Assembly (NCBI GenBank): GCA_001829005.1
Contig: MIAG01000001.1
Location: forward strand, 496,001-560,000
Reading direction: 5' to 3'
Origin: Sphingobacteriia bacterium RIFOXYC2_FULL_35_18
Lineage (GTDB): Bacteria; Bacteroidota; Bacteroidia; Chitinophagales; Chitinophagaceae
DNA length: 64,000 bases
The notes beneath the pieces are model-generated. The model had not been told where the DNA came from. It searched no databases and was given only the letters and a program-made list of their open reading frames with translations. Of the stretch, positions 27,981 through 36,714 are shown in pieces. How positions within the stretch are numbered: the stretch's first letter is position 1; every line of letters begins with the position of its first letter. The position numbers and the translations under genes were made by a program.

Positions 27981-28613
27981 TTATACAATTTTATCTTTAA
28001 AAGCTTTTGCAACTGCTTCGCTTTTGCTGTTTACATGTAATTTTTCGTAAATCTTTTTAATATGACTTCTCACTGTATCTATTGCAATAATCATTTCTGC
28101 AGCAATCATTTTATAACTATATCCATTTACTAAAAATTGGAGTACTTGTTTTTCTCTTTCACTTAAATTATAGTCTTCTCCTTTTTGATTATTCATTGCA
28201 GAAAACATTTTTAAGACTTGAGTGGCAATATTAGCACTCATTGGAGCGCCTCCACTTGCAGCTTCAGTAATATATTCCAGTAAACGAGCGGGAGCAGTCT
28301 TTTTCAAAATATATCCATTGGCTCCGTTTTTAATCGACTCAAATACATTCTTATTGTCATCGAATACGGTAAGCATTAATATTTTTACTTCTGCATTTTT
28401 TGTCCTGATATTTTTCAACCCTTCAATTCCATTTATACCTGGCATATCTATATCCATGAGAATTACATCTGGATTAAAAGCAGCAACTTCATCTACTGCA
28501 TTGTTACAGTTTTTGTAAGCAGCAACAACCCTAAATCCATCACTACCATCAATAAGCATGGTTAGACCTTCTCTTAGTTGAGGGTTGTCTTCGTATATAA
28601 GTACTTTAATCAT
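27981..28613 (-). CDS. LuxR/NarL-type response regulator of the propeller-sensor cluster
   Basis: The protein has 210 residues from ATG 28613 (MIKVLIYEDNPQLREG); a start at 28661 would lie within the promoter. The receiver domain has the acidic pair EDN, the phospho-acceptor D in DVILMDIDMPG, T in LMLTVF and K in YILKKTAPA. The C-terminal LuxR HTH is clear: LSEREKQVLQFLVNGYSYKMIAAEM...DTVRSHIKKIYEKLHVNSKSEAV. It pairs with the HisKA_3 sensor encoded two genes upstream. Its own promoter has a copy of the presumed operator, suggesting autoregulation. Confidence 0.92.
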   Translation of the reverse strand: MIKVLIYEDNPQLREGLTMLIDGSDGFRVVAAYKNCNNAVDEVAAFNPDVILMDIDMPGINGIEGLKNIRTKNAEVKILMLTVFDDNKNVFESIKNGANGYILKKTAPARLLEYITEAASGGAPMSANIATQVLKMFSAMNNQKGEDYNLSEREKQVLQFLVNGYSYKMIAAEMIIAIDTVRSHIKKIYEKLHVNSKSEAVAKAFKDKIV

Positions 28614-28630
28614 GAAGTTGAATTGTATGT

Positions 28631-28676
28631 TAAAACTACAAATTGAAATGATTCGGTACAATCACATAAATATGTA
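28631..28676 (-). promoter_or_regulatory. Promoter of the response regulator with near-perfect operator
   Basis: On the minus strand TACAT-ATTT-ATGTG (28676-28663) has one arm mismatch. It is followed by ATTG, then 20 bases later by TAGTTTTA (28638-28631), one mismatch from TAnnTTTG. The site-to-box distance is identical to the plus-strand copies. This gives the regulator a promoter internal to the sensor operon. Confidence 0.6.
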
Positions 28677-28681
28677 TTTGT

Positions 28682-29788
28682 TTAGTAGCCTCTTCCTCCT
28701 GTTAATATTGAATAGGTTTTCGGCAGTGATTTTTTAATGAATGATCCAACTGCTATACAAATTAGTATTACTATAAGTGGTACTAATAAATAACAGGTTA
28801 TTCTGTTTAGCCAAAAATTAGAAGTAATATTTAATGCGTAGGTCATTAAATAAGGAAGCATGGGTACATGTAGTGCAAATATGAAAAAGGAGTAATTACT
28901 AATTTGGTGAAACCACTTTTGGTTAATGGTGTATTTTATAACCGGATCAATGCCATACCAAATAGCAGTCATTCCACAAAGAATAGCTATCCTATGCAAA
29001 ATGGTTAGGGTTAAGTGAGTCGAAGCAACATTAGGCTCAAGCTCAAATGCCATGAAAGTTTTAATAACACTTAGTCCTACAAATAGGATGAAAAAAATTC
29101 CGGTACTTAACCATTTGGGCCTTTTTTCTAAAAAAATACCTTTCTTTTGGGCCAATACGCCAATGCTAAAAAAGAATAATCCTTGGCCATCAAATATGAA
29201 TATCTGAAAGGGAAAGAACCAAATTAAAAAAGTTAAACCTAACCAAAGAATGGGGATTCTATTTAAAATCCATCTAATGAAAGGATAAATCAGGTTGTAT
29301 ACAAACAAAGCCATAATAAACCAAAGTTGAAAAGCGATTGGAGTAAAGAACCATCTAAAAAATATACCATTCCATCCAATTTCACTATATGGTCTATTGT
29401 CTCCCATTTGATCAATTCCTGATTGAGCAACTATTGCCGCACTACCCTTAAACTGTTGCAATGAATAGGTGAATAATAATGCAATTGCACTCCATAATAA
29501 ATAAGGAATCATTAATGTGTTAAACCTTTTCTTAATGCTCTCTACATATGGCCTTGTATCGTACAAAGCAAATAAATATCCTGATATAATGAACAAGATG
29601 GGTATCCTAAACCTTAGTATCCCATTCGCAAATAAGTATTCAAAAAAACTGGTAGAACTTAACGACTCTTCTACTGTACTATAAGGTGCTAAATATGTTT
29701 CCTTAAGATTGTAGCCATGTACATAAGACAATAAGCAAATACTTATAAAAGTAAAAAATCTGAATTTTTGGCTAAGTGCTCTATTCAT
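28682..29788 (-). CDS. Acyltransferase family 3 membrane protein
   Basis: The 368-residue protein has about ten membrane helices and the acyltransferase-3 pattern: LRFRIPILFIISGYLFAL near residue 55, followed by KRFNTLMIPYLLWSAI. It ends with helices typical of OafA/OpgC-type enzymes that transfer acyl groups to cell-surface sugars. The N-terminal His expected in this family may be the one in YVHGYN. It starts six bases after the sensor stop, so it is in the same transcript. A role in modifying surface glycans is inference. Confidence 0.85.
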   Translation of the reverse strand: MNRALSQKFRFFTFISICLLSYVHGYNLKETYLAPYSTVEESLSSTSFFEYLFANGILRFRIPILFIISGYLFALYDTRPYVESIKKRFNTLMIPYLLWSAIALLFTYSLQQFKGSAAIVAQSGIDQMGDNRPYSEIGWNGIFFRWFFTPIAFQLWFIMALFVYNLIYPFIRWILNRIPILWLGLTFLIWFFPFQIFIFDGQGLFFFSIGVLAQKKGIFLEKRPKWLSTGIFFILFVGLSVIKTFMAFELEPNVASTHLTLTILHRIAILCGMTAIWYGIDPVIKYTINQKWFHQISNYSFFIFALHVPMLPYLMTYALNITSNFWLNRITCYLLVPLIVILICIAVGSFIKKSLPKTYSILTGGRGY

Positions 29789-29794
29789 AGTTTT

Positions 29795-32700
29795 TTATTG
29801 AACAGGTATTTGTAATTCAATATGAGTGCCTTTATTTATTCCAGAATTAATTATTAATATTCCATTCAAAGCATCAGAACGTTTCCTCATATTACCTAAA
29901 CCATTGCCGTTATCTGCATTTATTGTATCAAATCCAATTCCGTTGTCTATTATTGATAAGTTTAATTTTTTACCATGAACTGAAAGTTCAATGGTGATTA
30001 TTGAACATTTTGAATATTTAGCAGCATTATTCACTGCTTCTTTAAAAATCAGAAAAAAGTCTCTGCGTGCTTCCATATTCAGTTTTACTTCATTAACCAT
30101 CTCTGTGGTTAAAAAATGGAGTTCAATATCTTTTGCCTCGCATACATTGGTAGCAAACTCACGCATTCTTGCCACAATCTTTTGCATGCTATCGTTTGAT
30201 GGTTTGATGCTCCAAACTATATCATCCATCGCTTCCATCATTCGTTGACTATTGTCCGAAATTTTATTTAAGTATTCTCCTGTTTTAATATTATCGGTTA
30301 GTCTTGCCTTAGCCATAGAACTCAAAATATTGATTGTGCTTAAAGTACTCCCCATATCATCATGTAAGTCTCTTGCTACTCTTGTTCTAATATTTTCTAC
30401 TTCAATTAATTTATTTAACCTTAATCGATGCATAGTATAGGCTATCAACCCTACAATAGTTAATAATAAACTGATAAACCATCCCGTTCTCCAAAATGGC
30501 GGTCTAATATAAATTTGCATACTACTTATATTCTTAGACCTATTGCCATCATTGTCCTCGCAATAAATTTGAAAAGTATAATTCCCTGGTCTCAAATAAG
30601 AATAGTTGACTGTATTATTTCTATCTGCTTTTATCCAATCTTGGTCTATGCCTACCATTTTATAATAGTAGGTTAGTTTATCTCTTAAAATAAAACTGAG
30701 AGCAGAGAAACTAATGGAAAAACTATTCTGGTGCGAATTCAATAGTACTTTTGGTAATAGTTGTAAAGAATCTACCGGTATATACGTATTCGACAATTTA
30801 AAATCGGTAAAAGCTACGTCAGGAGGGATTGTGTTGTTTGTAAAAGAAGTTGGAGAAAAAAATAATAAGCCATTTGATCCGGCAAAAAGTACCTGCTGGT
30901 CTTTGGTAATATAATCTGCTTCAGTTGTTAGGTTGGCAATTACAATACCATCCTTTTTTTCATAAGGAGTAATAACTCCGTTAACTGGATTATATCTACA
31001 AAGCCCATTCCTTGTAATCATCCAGCAGTTGCCTTTCTGGTCTTTTCTGATTCTTAGAACTGAATTGGCCGGTAATCCATCTTCAGTTGTTAGCCAAGTT
31101 ACTTTCTTAGTTTTTTTATTTATAAAATTGAGCGCACCTGCCGCAAATACCAATGTACTATCGTTTAGTTGATCTATATCATCTCCTCCTTTTTGAAAAA
31201 GGGGGTTGTCTTTGTCTGAAACAGTATAGTGATGAATTAATTTTTTCCCATCTCCGCTAAAGCAATAAAGTCCTTGATTAAGAGAGGTTACCCATAGTAG
31301 TCCTTCCGAATCAAAGAAAATCTTTCTAACGATTGTGCCAATTTTCTGTACTACATCAAACCCTTTTCCATTGTATTTGATGATATCACCTCTTTGTGTA
31401 CTCATCCAAATATTTCCTTGAGGATCTTCGGTAATAAATCGAATGGTTGCTCCTGCAACTTCTTTGGCTTCAAAATATTGCATTTTTTTAAATAAGGTGT
31501 CGTACACCATATACTTGCCTGCCTGGCATCCCAGCCAAACTTTGCCATTACTGTGTTGGTATAAGCTCCAGATTTGTTGATACTGTATTTTTGATTCACT
31601 AGTAAAATGCTTAGGCATATTACTAAGTAGTTCGTTTTTGTAGCTAGTTAAATTTTTAGTTAGTGTAAGTATTCCCGATCCCCATGTACTTAACCAAAAA
31701 CCACCATTATTTAATTCTAGAATATCTGTTATTTCTATTCCACCTTTTGTTTCACTAAAAATGAAATTAACTACATTTCCACTACTACTTTGATCACTAG
31801 ACATGTACAAGCCATTGTCGCTAGCAATCCAGATATTACCATCTCTGTCTTCGGTCATATGATGAATATGCTCATATTGAATTCCTATACTACTTCCAAA
31901 TTCACTTTTATAAAAATTAAATTTATTTAAGCGTTGATTATAGCTGTACAATGCATTACTTCCATACATCCAAAGACTTCCAGACTTAGTTTCAAAAAAA
32001 TATCTTAATTCTTCATACTGTGGGTTCACATTCAATCCAGCCGTATCTGTTAACTCTTTACCAGAATAATCGTAAACCTGTCTTATATGTTTATCAGGCC
32101 AATTAAATATCCAATACCGTTGTTGTTGGTCAATATAAACTTCTGTTATATTTTTCCATTCATCTCTTTTATTAAGCAAGGGTATTTGTAAGGGGTTGTA
32201 TGCAGAAGTATAAACTTTTTTTGTTTTTCGATCGTAAACAGCCAATCCTTTATTAAAACAGGCAAACCATATTTGACCTGTTTGGGTATTTTCTGCAAAA
32301 GTTTGATTAGCAATCCATCCTTTTGGCAGTACTATTTCTTTTTCTGGTAAAAAAGCTTTTTTACTAGGGCTATACCTAAATATTCCCACTCCGTGAATAT
32401 TTAGAAAAGTATTTTGTTTGCTGTCTTGTTGTAAACGCATTCCACTTTTTGATGGAATTGGTTTAGCTGATTGGATAGGTATAGTTTCATATACCAATGA
32501 GGCATGGTTAAAAAGACCAATTTTCCCTTGTGAAGCAAAATTTAGTAATAGTTCTTGTTTTCCTACTGGAATAATTTGATGCAAATCTGCAATAGGCAGG
32601 TTGTCATTGCTTGGCTTACTGGTGCCATAATTAATAAATCTATTCCCATCAAATCTTTGTAGACCGTTTGCTGTACCTACCCACATAAATCCTTGCTTGT

Positions 32701-32842
32701 CTTGGTAAACCGTATAGGTAACATTAGAGGCCAATCCTAAACCATCTTCTTTTCCGATTTTTAAAAATGCATACCCTTCTTTTTGAGCAACAGAAATTAA
32801 ACTCCCATGCAATAATATAAAGGCAAGTATCCATTTTTTCAT
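29795..32842 (-). CDS. Propeller-type sensor histidine kinase (periplasmic sensor, HisKA_3)
   Basis: The protein has 1015 residues from ATG 32842; a TTG at 32851 overlaps the -7 box. After a signal sequence the periplasmic part is a two-component propeller (repeat motifs WVGTANGLQRFDGN, IWIASDNGLYM, LWVTSLNQGLYCF, CWMITRNGLCRYNP), then a Y_Y_Y domain (LRPGNYTFQIYCEDNDGN) and one membrane helix near residue 785. The cytoplasmic kinase has the HisKA_3 box RVARDLHDDMGSTLS (His827) and a HATPase with EAVNNAAKYS, DNGIGF and GNGLGNMRKR. Such kinases sense envelope or sugar signals and phosphorylate LuxR-type regulators, here the one in the same cluster. Confidence 0.92.
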   Translation of the reverse strand: MKKWILAFILLHGSLISVAQKEGYAFLKIGKEDGLGLASNVTYTVYQDKQGFMWVGTANGLQRFDGNRFINYGTSKPSNDNLPIADLHQIIPVGKQELLLNFASQGKIGLFNHASLVYETIPIQSAKPIPSKSGMRLQQDSKQNTFLNIHGVGIFRYSPSKKAFLPEKEIVLPKGWIANQTFAENTQTGQIWFACFNKGLAVYDRKTKKVYTSAYNPLQIPLLNKRDEWKNITEVYIDQQQRYWIFNWPDKHIRQVYDYSGKELTDTAGLNVNPQYEELRYFFETKSGSLWMYGSNALYSYNQRLNKFNFYKSEFGSSIGIQYEHIHHMTEDRDGNIWIASDNGLYMSSDQSSSGNVVNFIFSETKGGIEITDILELNNGGFWLSTWGSGILTLTKNLTSYKNELLSNMPKHFTSESKIQYQQIWSLYQHSNGKVWLGCQAGKYMVYDTLFKKMQYFEAKEVAGATIRFITEDPQGNIWMSTQRGDIIKYNGKGFDVVQKIGTIVRKIFFDSEGLLWVTSLNQGLYCFSGDGKKLIHHYTVSDKDNPLFQKGGDDIDQLNDSTLVFAAGALNFINKKTKKVTWLTTEDGLPANSVLRIRKDQKGNCWMITRNGLCRYNPVNGVITPYEKKDGIVIANLTTEADYITKDQQVLFAGSNGLLFFSPTSFTNNTIPPDVAFTDFKLSNTYIPVDSLQLLPKVLLNSHQNSFSISFSALSFILRDKLTYYYKMVGIDQDWIKADRNNTVNYSYLRPGNYTFQIYCEDNDGNRSKNISSMQIYIRPPFWRTGWFISLLLTIVGLIAYTMHRLRLNKLIEVENIRTRVARDLHDDMGSTLSTINILSSMAKARLTDNIKTGEYLNKISDNSQRMMEAMDDIVWSIKPSNDSMQKIVARMREFATNVCEAKDIELHFLTTEMVNEVKLNMEARRDFFLIFKEAVNNAAKYSKCSIITIELSVHGKKLNLSIIDNGIGFDTINADNGNGLGNMRKRSDALNGILIINSGINKGTHIELQIPVQ

Positions 32843-32848
32843 TACTAA

Positions 32849-32856
32849 CAAATTTA
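32849..32856 (-). promoter_or_regulatory. -7 box of the sensor-acyltransferase operon
   Basis: TAAATTTG on the minus strand is a perfect TAnnTTTG box ending six bases before the ATG at 32842. The nearest operator (32896-32909) is 15 bases further upstream than at the other promoters, so this promoter is less clearly controlled. Confidence 0.5.
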
Positions 32857-32895
32857 CAAATGCTGTTTGGAAATTAACACTATGTGAGACAAAAC

Positions 32896-32909
32896 CACAT
32901 GTTTATGTG
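32896..32909. promoter_or_regulatory. CACAT-N4-ATGTG operator copy in the sensor / head-GIN intergenic region
   Basis: CACAT-GTTT-ATGTG is a perfect copy of the repeat found at 25460, 26322 and 34081. It lies between the divergent sensor and head-GIN genes, about 54 bases upstream of the sensor ATG. It is not in the standard position for either promoter. Confidence 0.55.
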
Positions 32910-32937
32910 AGCTTCTGGCCTATAAAGGATCAATTTT

Positions 32938-32983
32938 CACATCTATGTGCGGTTGATAAAGCGTTTTTTGTTGGCCATTTTTG
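32938..32983 (+). promoter_or_regulatory. Promoter of the head-GIN gene with a 5-2-5 operator variant
   Basis: CACAT-CT-ATGTG (32938-32949) has both perfect arms but a two-base centre. TTG (32953-32955) and the box CATTTTTG (32976-32983) are separated by 20 bases. The CACAT arm ends 41 bases before the box end, exactly as at the other promoters, while the ATGTG arm is displaced by two bases. Confidence 0.5.
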
Positions 32984-33019
32984 CTGTATCAAAATTATTA
33001 AAATCAAAAATTCAATTTT

Positions 33020-33508
33020 ATGAAAAACGTATTCCTCTCATTCGCATTTACTGCACTTTGTTTTAGTGCAATTGCATCAACGGGTATGAAGCCTACTTTT
33101 AAAGCTGGCAAAGCAATAGCCGCTCCTTATAAGAGATTGGTTGTTTATGGAAATTTAAAAGTGGTGCTTGTTAGTGCAGATCAACAGCATGTTTTTATTG
33201 CTCCTCAATCTGAGTCTGCAAAAGTAAATACCATTTACAGTAAGAATGAATTGGTATTAGATGGATCGTCTGTAAGCGAACTTGGTCAAGTTACTGTTAG
33301 GGTTCCAGTTAATCAATTAGAATTACTAGAAATAATAGGAAATGCAACAGTACTTTCTGAGAGCACTTTAAATATTAATAACCTTATCGTGTCTATGCAA
33401 GGAGAAGGTAAAATAAATATTAAGAACACCGGATCTATTAAGGTTAAATCTGATAATGGATATCATTTTAAAACAATTACCCAAAAAGGAAATGTTTGTA
33501 TAGAATAA
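33020..33508 (+). CDS. Putative head-GIN (DUF2807) adhesin-like protein
   Basis: The 162-residue protein has a signal peptide (MKNVFLSFAFTALCFSAIAS). Its mature part is beta-solenoid-like: YKRLVVYGNLKVVLVSADQQ, VRVPVNQLELLEIIGNATV and short repeated strands (STLNINNLIVSMQGEGKINI). This is the pattern of the head-GIN domain of envelope proteins in Bacteroidota, here in a single short copy. It may be an envelope-exposed target of the regulator. The DinB gene follows after seven bases. Confidence 0.7.
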   Translation: MKNVFLSFAFTALCFSAIASTGMKPTFKAGKAIAAPYKRLVVYGNLKVVLVSADQQHVFIAPQSESAKVNTIYSKNELVLDGSSVSELGQVTVRVPVNQLELLEIIGNATVLSESTLNINNLIVSMQGEGKINIKNTGSIKVKSDNGYHFKTITQKGNVCIE

Positions 33509-33515
33509 ATTAGCC

Positions 33516-34124
33516 ATGTTAAACACGAAAGAATTTTTAAAGTCACTCACTAGTCAACTATCTCAGATTGAGCTAACTTTTGCAGCCGAAATTGCAAATG
33601 CAAATGAAGATAGTTTGAATGCTATACCCAACTATGGTGGTTGGTCTATTTTGCAGGTTTTAGATCATTTGAATTTCTACAATCGATGGTATTTACCCAA
33701 AATTGAAGCTGCCATTAAAAAAAGCCTAATGCAGAAGAAAAGCATTCCTGAATTTTATAAATCTGGATGGTTGGGTGCCTATTTTATTAAGATGATGCAG
33801 CCAAAATTAAACGGCAGCCTCGCTTCTAAAATGGAAGCTCCCAAAAATGCAATTCCAGCAACTATATTAAATGCTGAATTGGTTTTAAATGAATTCTCGG
33901 CTCACTTAGTTCATTTAAACCGTTTGCTAGACTTGGCTATTAATGCCGATATCAATAATACCAGAGTAGTTACTTCACTTTCCTCATGGATTAGTTTGAA
34001 AACTGGAGATAGTATGGCTTTTTTGCTTGCGCATATGGAAAGGCATTTTCTACAGATTATGCGCATTAAAAAAAGTATACCACATAAATATGTGATGTCT
34101 GAGTTGGAAACTCAGTCTTTTTAA
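33516..34124 (+). CDS. DinB superfamily protein
   Basis: The 202-residue protein is helical with the DinB four-helix metal site: ILQVLDHLNFYNRWY (His near residue 50) and LLAHMERHFLQIMRIKK (His residues near 175-179). Members include bacillithiol or mycothiol transferases and DNA-damage-induced proteins; the substrate is unknown. It ends in an intrinsic terminator whose stem lies in the last codons, and carries a copy of the CACAT-N4-ATGTG repeat near the 3' end. Confidence 0.8.
   Translation: MLNTKEFLKSLTSQLSQIELTFAAEIANANEDSLNAIPNYGGWSILQVLDHLNFYNRWYLPKIEAAIKKSLMQKKSIPEFYKSGWLGAYFIKMMQPKLNGSLASKMEAPKNAIPATILNAELVLNEFSAHLVHLNRLLDLAINADINNTRVVTSLSSWISLKTGDSMAFLLAHMERHFLQIMRIKKSIPHKYVMSELETQSF
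34081..34094. promoter_or_regulatory. Operator copy inside the DinB gene
   Basis: CACAT-AAAT-ATGTG is a perfect repeat within the last codons of the DinB gene. Its centre is 124 bases (close to 12 helical turns) upstream of the site at 34205, so it could be a distal site for the receptor promoter; no promoter is evident right after it. Confidence 0.45.
34099..34122 (+). terminator. Intrinsic terminator of the head-GIN / DinB unit
   Basis: CTGAGTT (34099-34105) and AACTCAG (34109-34115) form a perfect seven-base stem with a GGA loop, followed by TCTTTTT. The hairpin overlaps the end of the DinB coding region. Confidence 0.65.
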
Positions 34125-34204
34125 TCAACCAATGGTAAAATGTAAAGATGAATGGTTGCCAAAGAATGAAATAAGACAATTCACTTTATTCTAGTATTTT
34201 TTTT

Positions 34205-34250
34205 CACCTCTTTATGTGATTTTCTTACTGCTTTCTTTCAACAACTTTTG
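34205..34250 (+). promoter_or_regulatory. Promoter of the beta-barrel receptor with operator
   Basis: CACCT-CTTT-ATGTG (34205-34218) has one arm mismatch. A TTT at 34220-34222 replaces TTG, and after 20 bases the box AACTTTTG (34243-34250) follows. Distances are identical to those at 25460 and 26322. The ATG of the receptor is at 34269. Confidence 0.6.
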
Positions 34251-34268
34251 TATCCTCAAACCTTTTTT

Positions 34269-36692
34269 ATGTCAAAGTTATTTACACTCTTCTTTTTTGT
34301 TGGATTATTTCTTTCAGCTTCTGCAGCAAAGGATAATAATATTAACGGTTCTGTTATTGCGGAAGGCAAGCCAATCAGTGGCGCAGTTGTTTATTTATTA
34401 AAAGACACTGGCTCTGCTATTGTAAAAACAACTATCACTGATGCAGATGGTAAGTTCAGTTTTAATAGTCCCCTGGCTAATTTTCGTATTACCGTGAATG
34501 CAATGGGCTATAATGAATTTACTAGTAGCATTAAGCAACCAGGTTTGCCGATTGAAGCGGTTTTAACACCTTCGGAAAAACAAATGACGTCTGTTACAGT
34601 AGTTGCTCAAAGAAAATTAGTAGAAGTTAGAACAGACAAAACAGTAATTAATGTGGATGCTGCTCCTACTAATATTGGAACAACTGCCTTGGAAGTGCTT
34701 GAAAAAGCACCAGGTGTAATGGTAGATAAAGATGGAAATATCTCTATGTTAGGCAAAGCGGGTGTTGTAATCATGATTGATGGTAAGCCTACTTATATGA
34801 GTAGCACTGATGTTGCTAATTATTTAAAATCTTTAAGTAGCACTCAGCTAGACCAAATTGAATTAATTACACAGCCTTCCGCAAAATTTGATGCAGCTGG
34901 TAATGCTGGCATTATTAATATCAAAACGAAAACGAATAAACCAATGGGTACAAATGGTACTATTGGAGCAACTTATTCTCAAGGTGTAAACAGAAGATTG
35001 GCTTTGAATGGTAGTTTAGGATATAGAAAAGGGAAGTTGAATTTGTTTGGAAGTGTTAACTACTTCGATAATATCTCTTTTAATAGAATAGAATTATCTA
35101 GAAATATTTTGAATCCTAATACGAAAGATATTTTATCTGTTCTTGATCAAACTACTGATATGGGTGTTCGTGTAAAGCCCTTGAATACCAAGTTTAGCCT
35201 AGATTATTTAGCAACTAAAAATACCAGCTTCGGTATTTCATTCTCTCATAATTACAATAACAATTTCTTCACCTTGCCTACTAGAATGAACGTGAGTGAT
35301 GCCTCAGGAGTTTTACAGGGTGTTTATAATTCAACTACTGAGAATGCAATGACTATTAATAACAGTATTGGCAATATTTATTGGAAAACCAAATTAGATA
35401 CTACTGGTAAGGAGTTAAGTGCAGATGTTGATTTTATTAGAAATAGTTCAGACTTTAAGCAAAACATGAGCAGTTATTATTATCCTCAATTAAATAATCC
35501 TGCTGAGGCTCCCTATATTTTAAGAGGCATTAATCCCTCTATAATAAATGTTTATACCGGAAAAATTGATTATGTACACCCGCTAAAAAATAATGCAAAA
35601 TTTGAAGCAGGTATTAAAGCAAGTATTGTTGAAACAGATAACAATTCACTCTTTAATGTACTAAAAAATAATGCCTGGGAAGTAGATCCAAGAAGTAATG
35701 AATTTATTTACAAAGAAAATATATATGCCGCTTATTTGAATGGAAACAAGCAATGGAAAAAATGGGGTTTACAATTGGGTGTTCGTTTAGAAAACACCAT
35801 CATGAATGGCAATCAGGTTACTACTAATCAACAATTTGAGCGTAATTTATTACAATTATTCCCCACTGCCTTTGTAAGTTATAAAGCTACTGATATCAGT
35901 ACGTTCACGTTGAATTTTGGGCGTCGTATTGATCGTCCTAACTATAGAGATTTAAATCCTTTTCAACTTTTATTAAATCCGTTTACCTATAACCAGGGTA
36001 ATCCAAATTTGAGACCTCAGTTTACTCAAAATGCCGAGTTAGGGTATAGTTTAAAAAACGGAATGTTCACTGCTAAATTAGGATATTCTAATACAACTGA
36101 TATTATTACACAAGTTATAAGGGCAAATGATATTACTAAAGTAACCTATCAAACAACAGAGAATATTGCTTCTAGAGAGAATATCAATTTTAGTGTTGGA
36201 TTTAATAAGTCGCTTAATAAAGTAATCACTACTGGTTTGTTTGGAAATCTTTATTACAATAAATACAGAGGAGAGTTTAATGGGCAGCCTTTAAACGAAT
36301 CATTCACTTCCTTCTCACTAAATATGAATAACCAATTCAAGTTTGGTAAAGGCTGGTCTGCTGAACTAAGCGGGTTCTACAATCACAAAAACTTGTTGCT
36401 TGCTCAAGCATTTATTGAACCCATGTGGCAAGTTGGCTTTGGAGTAAGTAAACAAGTATTCAATAATAAAGGAACCATCCGTTTGTCTGCAAGAGATATT
36501 TTCTTCTCACAAATTGTGAGAATTGATCAACAATATCAAAACCTCGACAGCAGATTCAAGCAGTTTTCTGATAGCAGACATGTAGCTCTTTCCTTCACTT
36601 ACCGTTTTGCAAAAAATGCTTCAAATGTGGTGAGAAGAAGCGGTGGTGCTTCTCAAGAAGAACAAAACCGAGTAGGAGGCGGAAACAATTAA
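34269..36692 (+). CDS. TonB-dependent receptor-like outer membrane beta-barrel protein
   Basis: The protein has 807 residues from ATG 34269 (MSKLFTLFFFVGLFLSASAA, signal peptide); a TTG at 34248 overlaps the -7 box. After a carboxypeptidase-regulatory-like domain (NINGSVIAEGKPISGAVVYL, about 25-105) comes a plug domain (TALEVLEKAPGVMVDKDGNISMLGKAGVVIMIDGKPTYM, IELITQPSAKFDAAGNAGIINIKTK) and a barrel of the OMP_b-brl_3 type. No SusD-type partner is adjacent, so a glycan utilisation role is not indicated; uptake or a signalling role is possible. Confidence 0.9.
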   Translation: MSKLFTLFFFVGLFLSASAAKDNNINGSVIAEGKPISGAVVYLLKDTGSAIVKTTITDADGKFSFNSPLANFRITVNAMGYNEFTSSIKQPGLPIEAVLTPSEKQMTSVTVVAQRKLVEVRTDKTVINVDAAPTNIGTTALEVLEKAPGVMVDKDGNISMLGKAGVVIMIDGKPTYMSSTDVANYLKSLSSTQLDQIELITQPSAKFDAAGNAGIINIKTKTNKPMGTNGTIGATYSQGVNRRLALNGSLGYRKGKLNLFGSVNYFDNISFNRIELSRNILNPNTKDILSVLDQTTDMGVRVKPLNTKFSLDYLATKNTSFGISFSHNYNNNFFTLPTRMNVSDASGVLQGVYNSTTENAMTINNSIGNIYWKTKLDTTGKELSADVDFIRNSSDFKQNMSSYYYPQLNNPAEAPYILRGINPSIINVYTGKIDYVHPLKNNAKFEAGIKASIVETDNNSLFNVLKNNAWEVDPRSNEFIYKENIYAAYLNGNKQWKKWGLQLGVRLENTIMNGNQVTTNQQFERNLLQLFPTAFVSYKATDISTFTLNFGRRIDRPNYRDLNPFQLLLNPFTYNQGNPNLRPQFTQNAELGYSLKNGMFTAKLGYSNTTDIITQVIRANDITKVTYQTTENIASRENINFSVGFNKSLNKVITTGLFGNLYYNKYRGEFNGQPLNESFTSFSLNMNNQFKFGKGWSAELSGFYNHKNLLLAQAFIEPMWQVGFGVSKQVFNNKGTIRLSARDIFFSQIVRIDQQYQNLDSRFKQFSDSRHVALSFTYRFAKNASNVVRRSGGASQEEQNRVGGGNN

Positions 36693-36714
36693 TCATATTT
36701 TATAAATAATAGCA

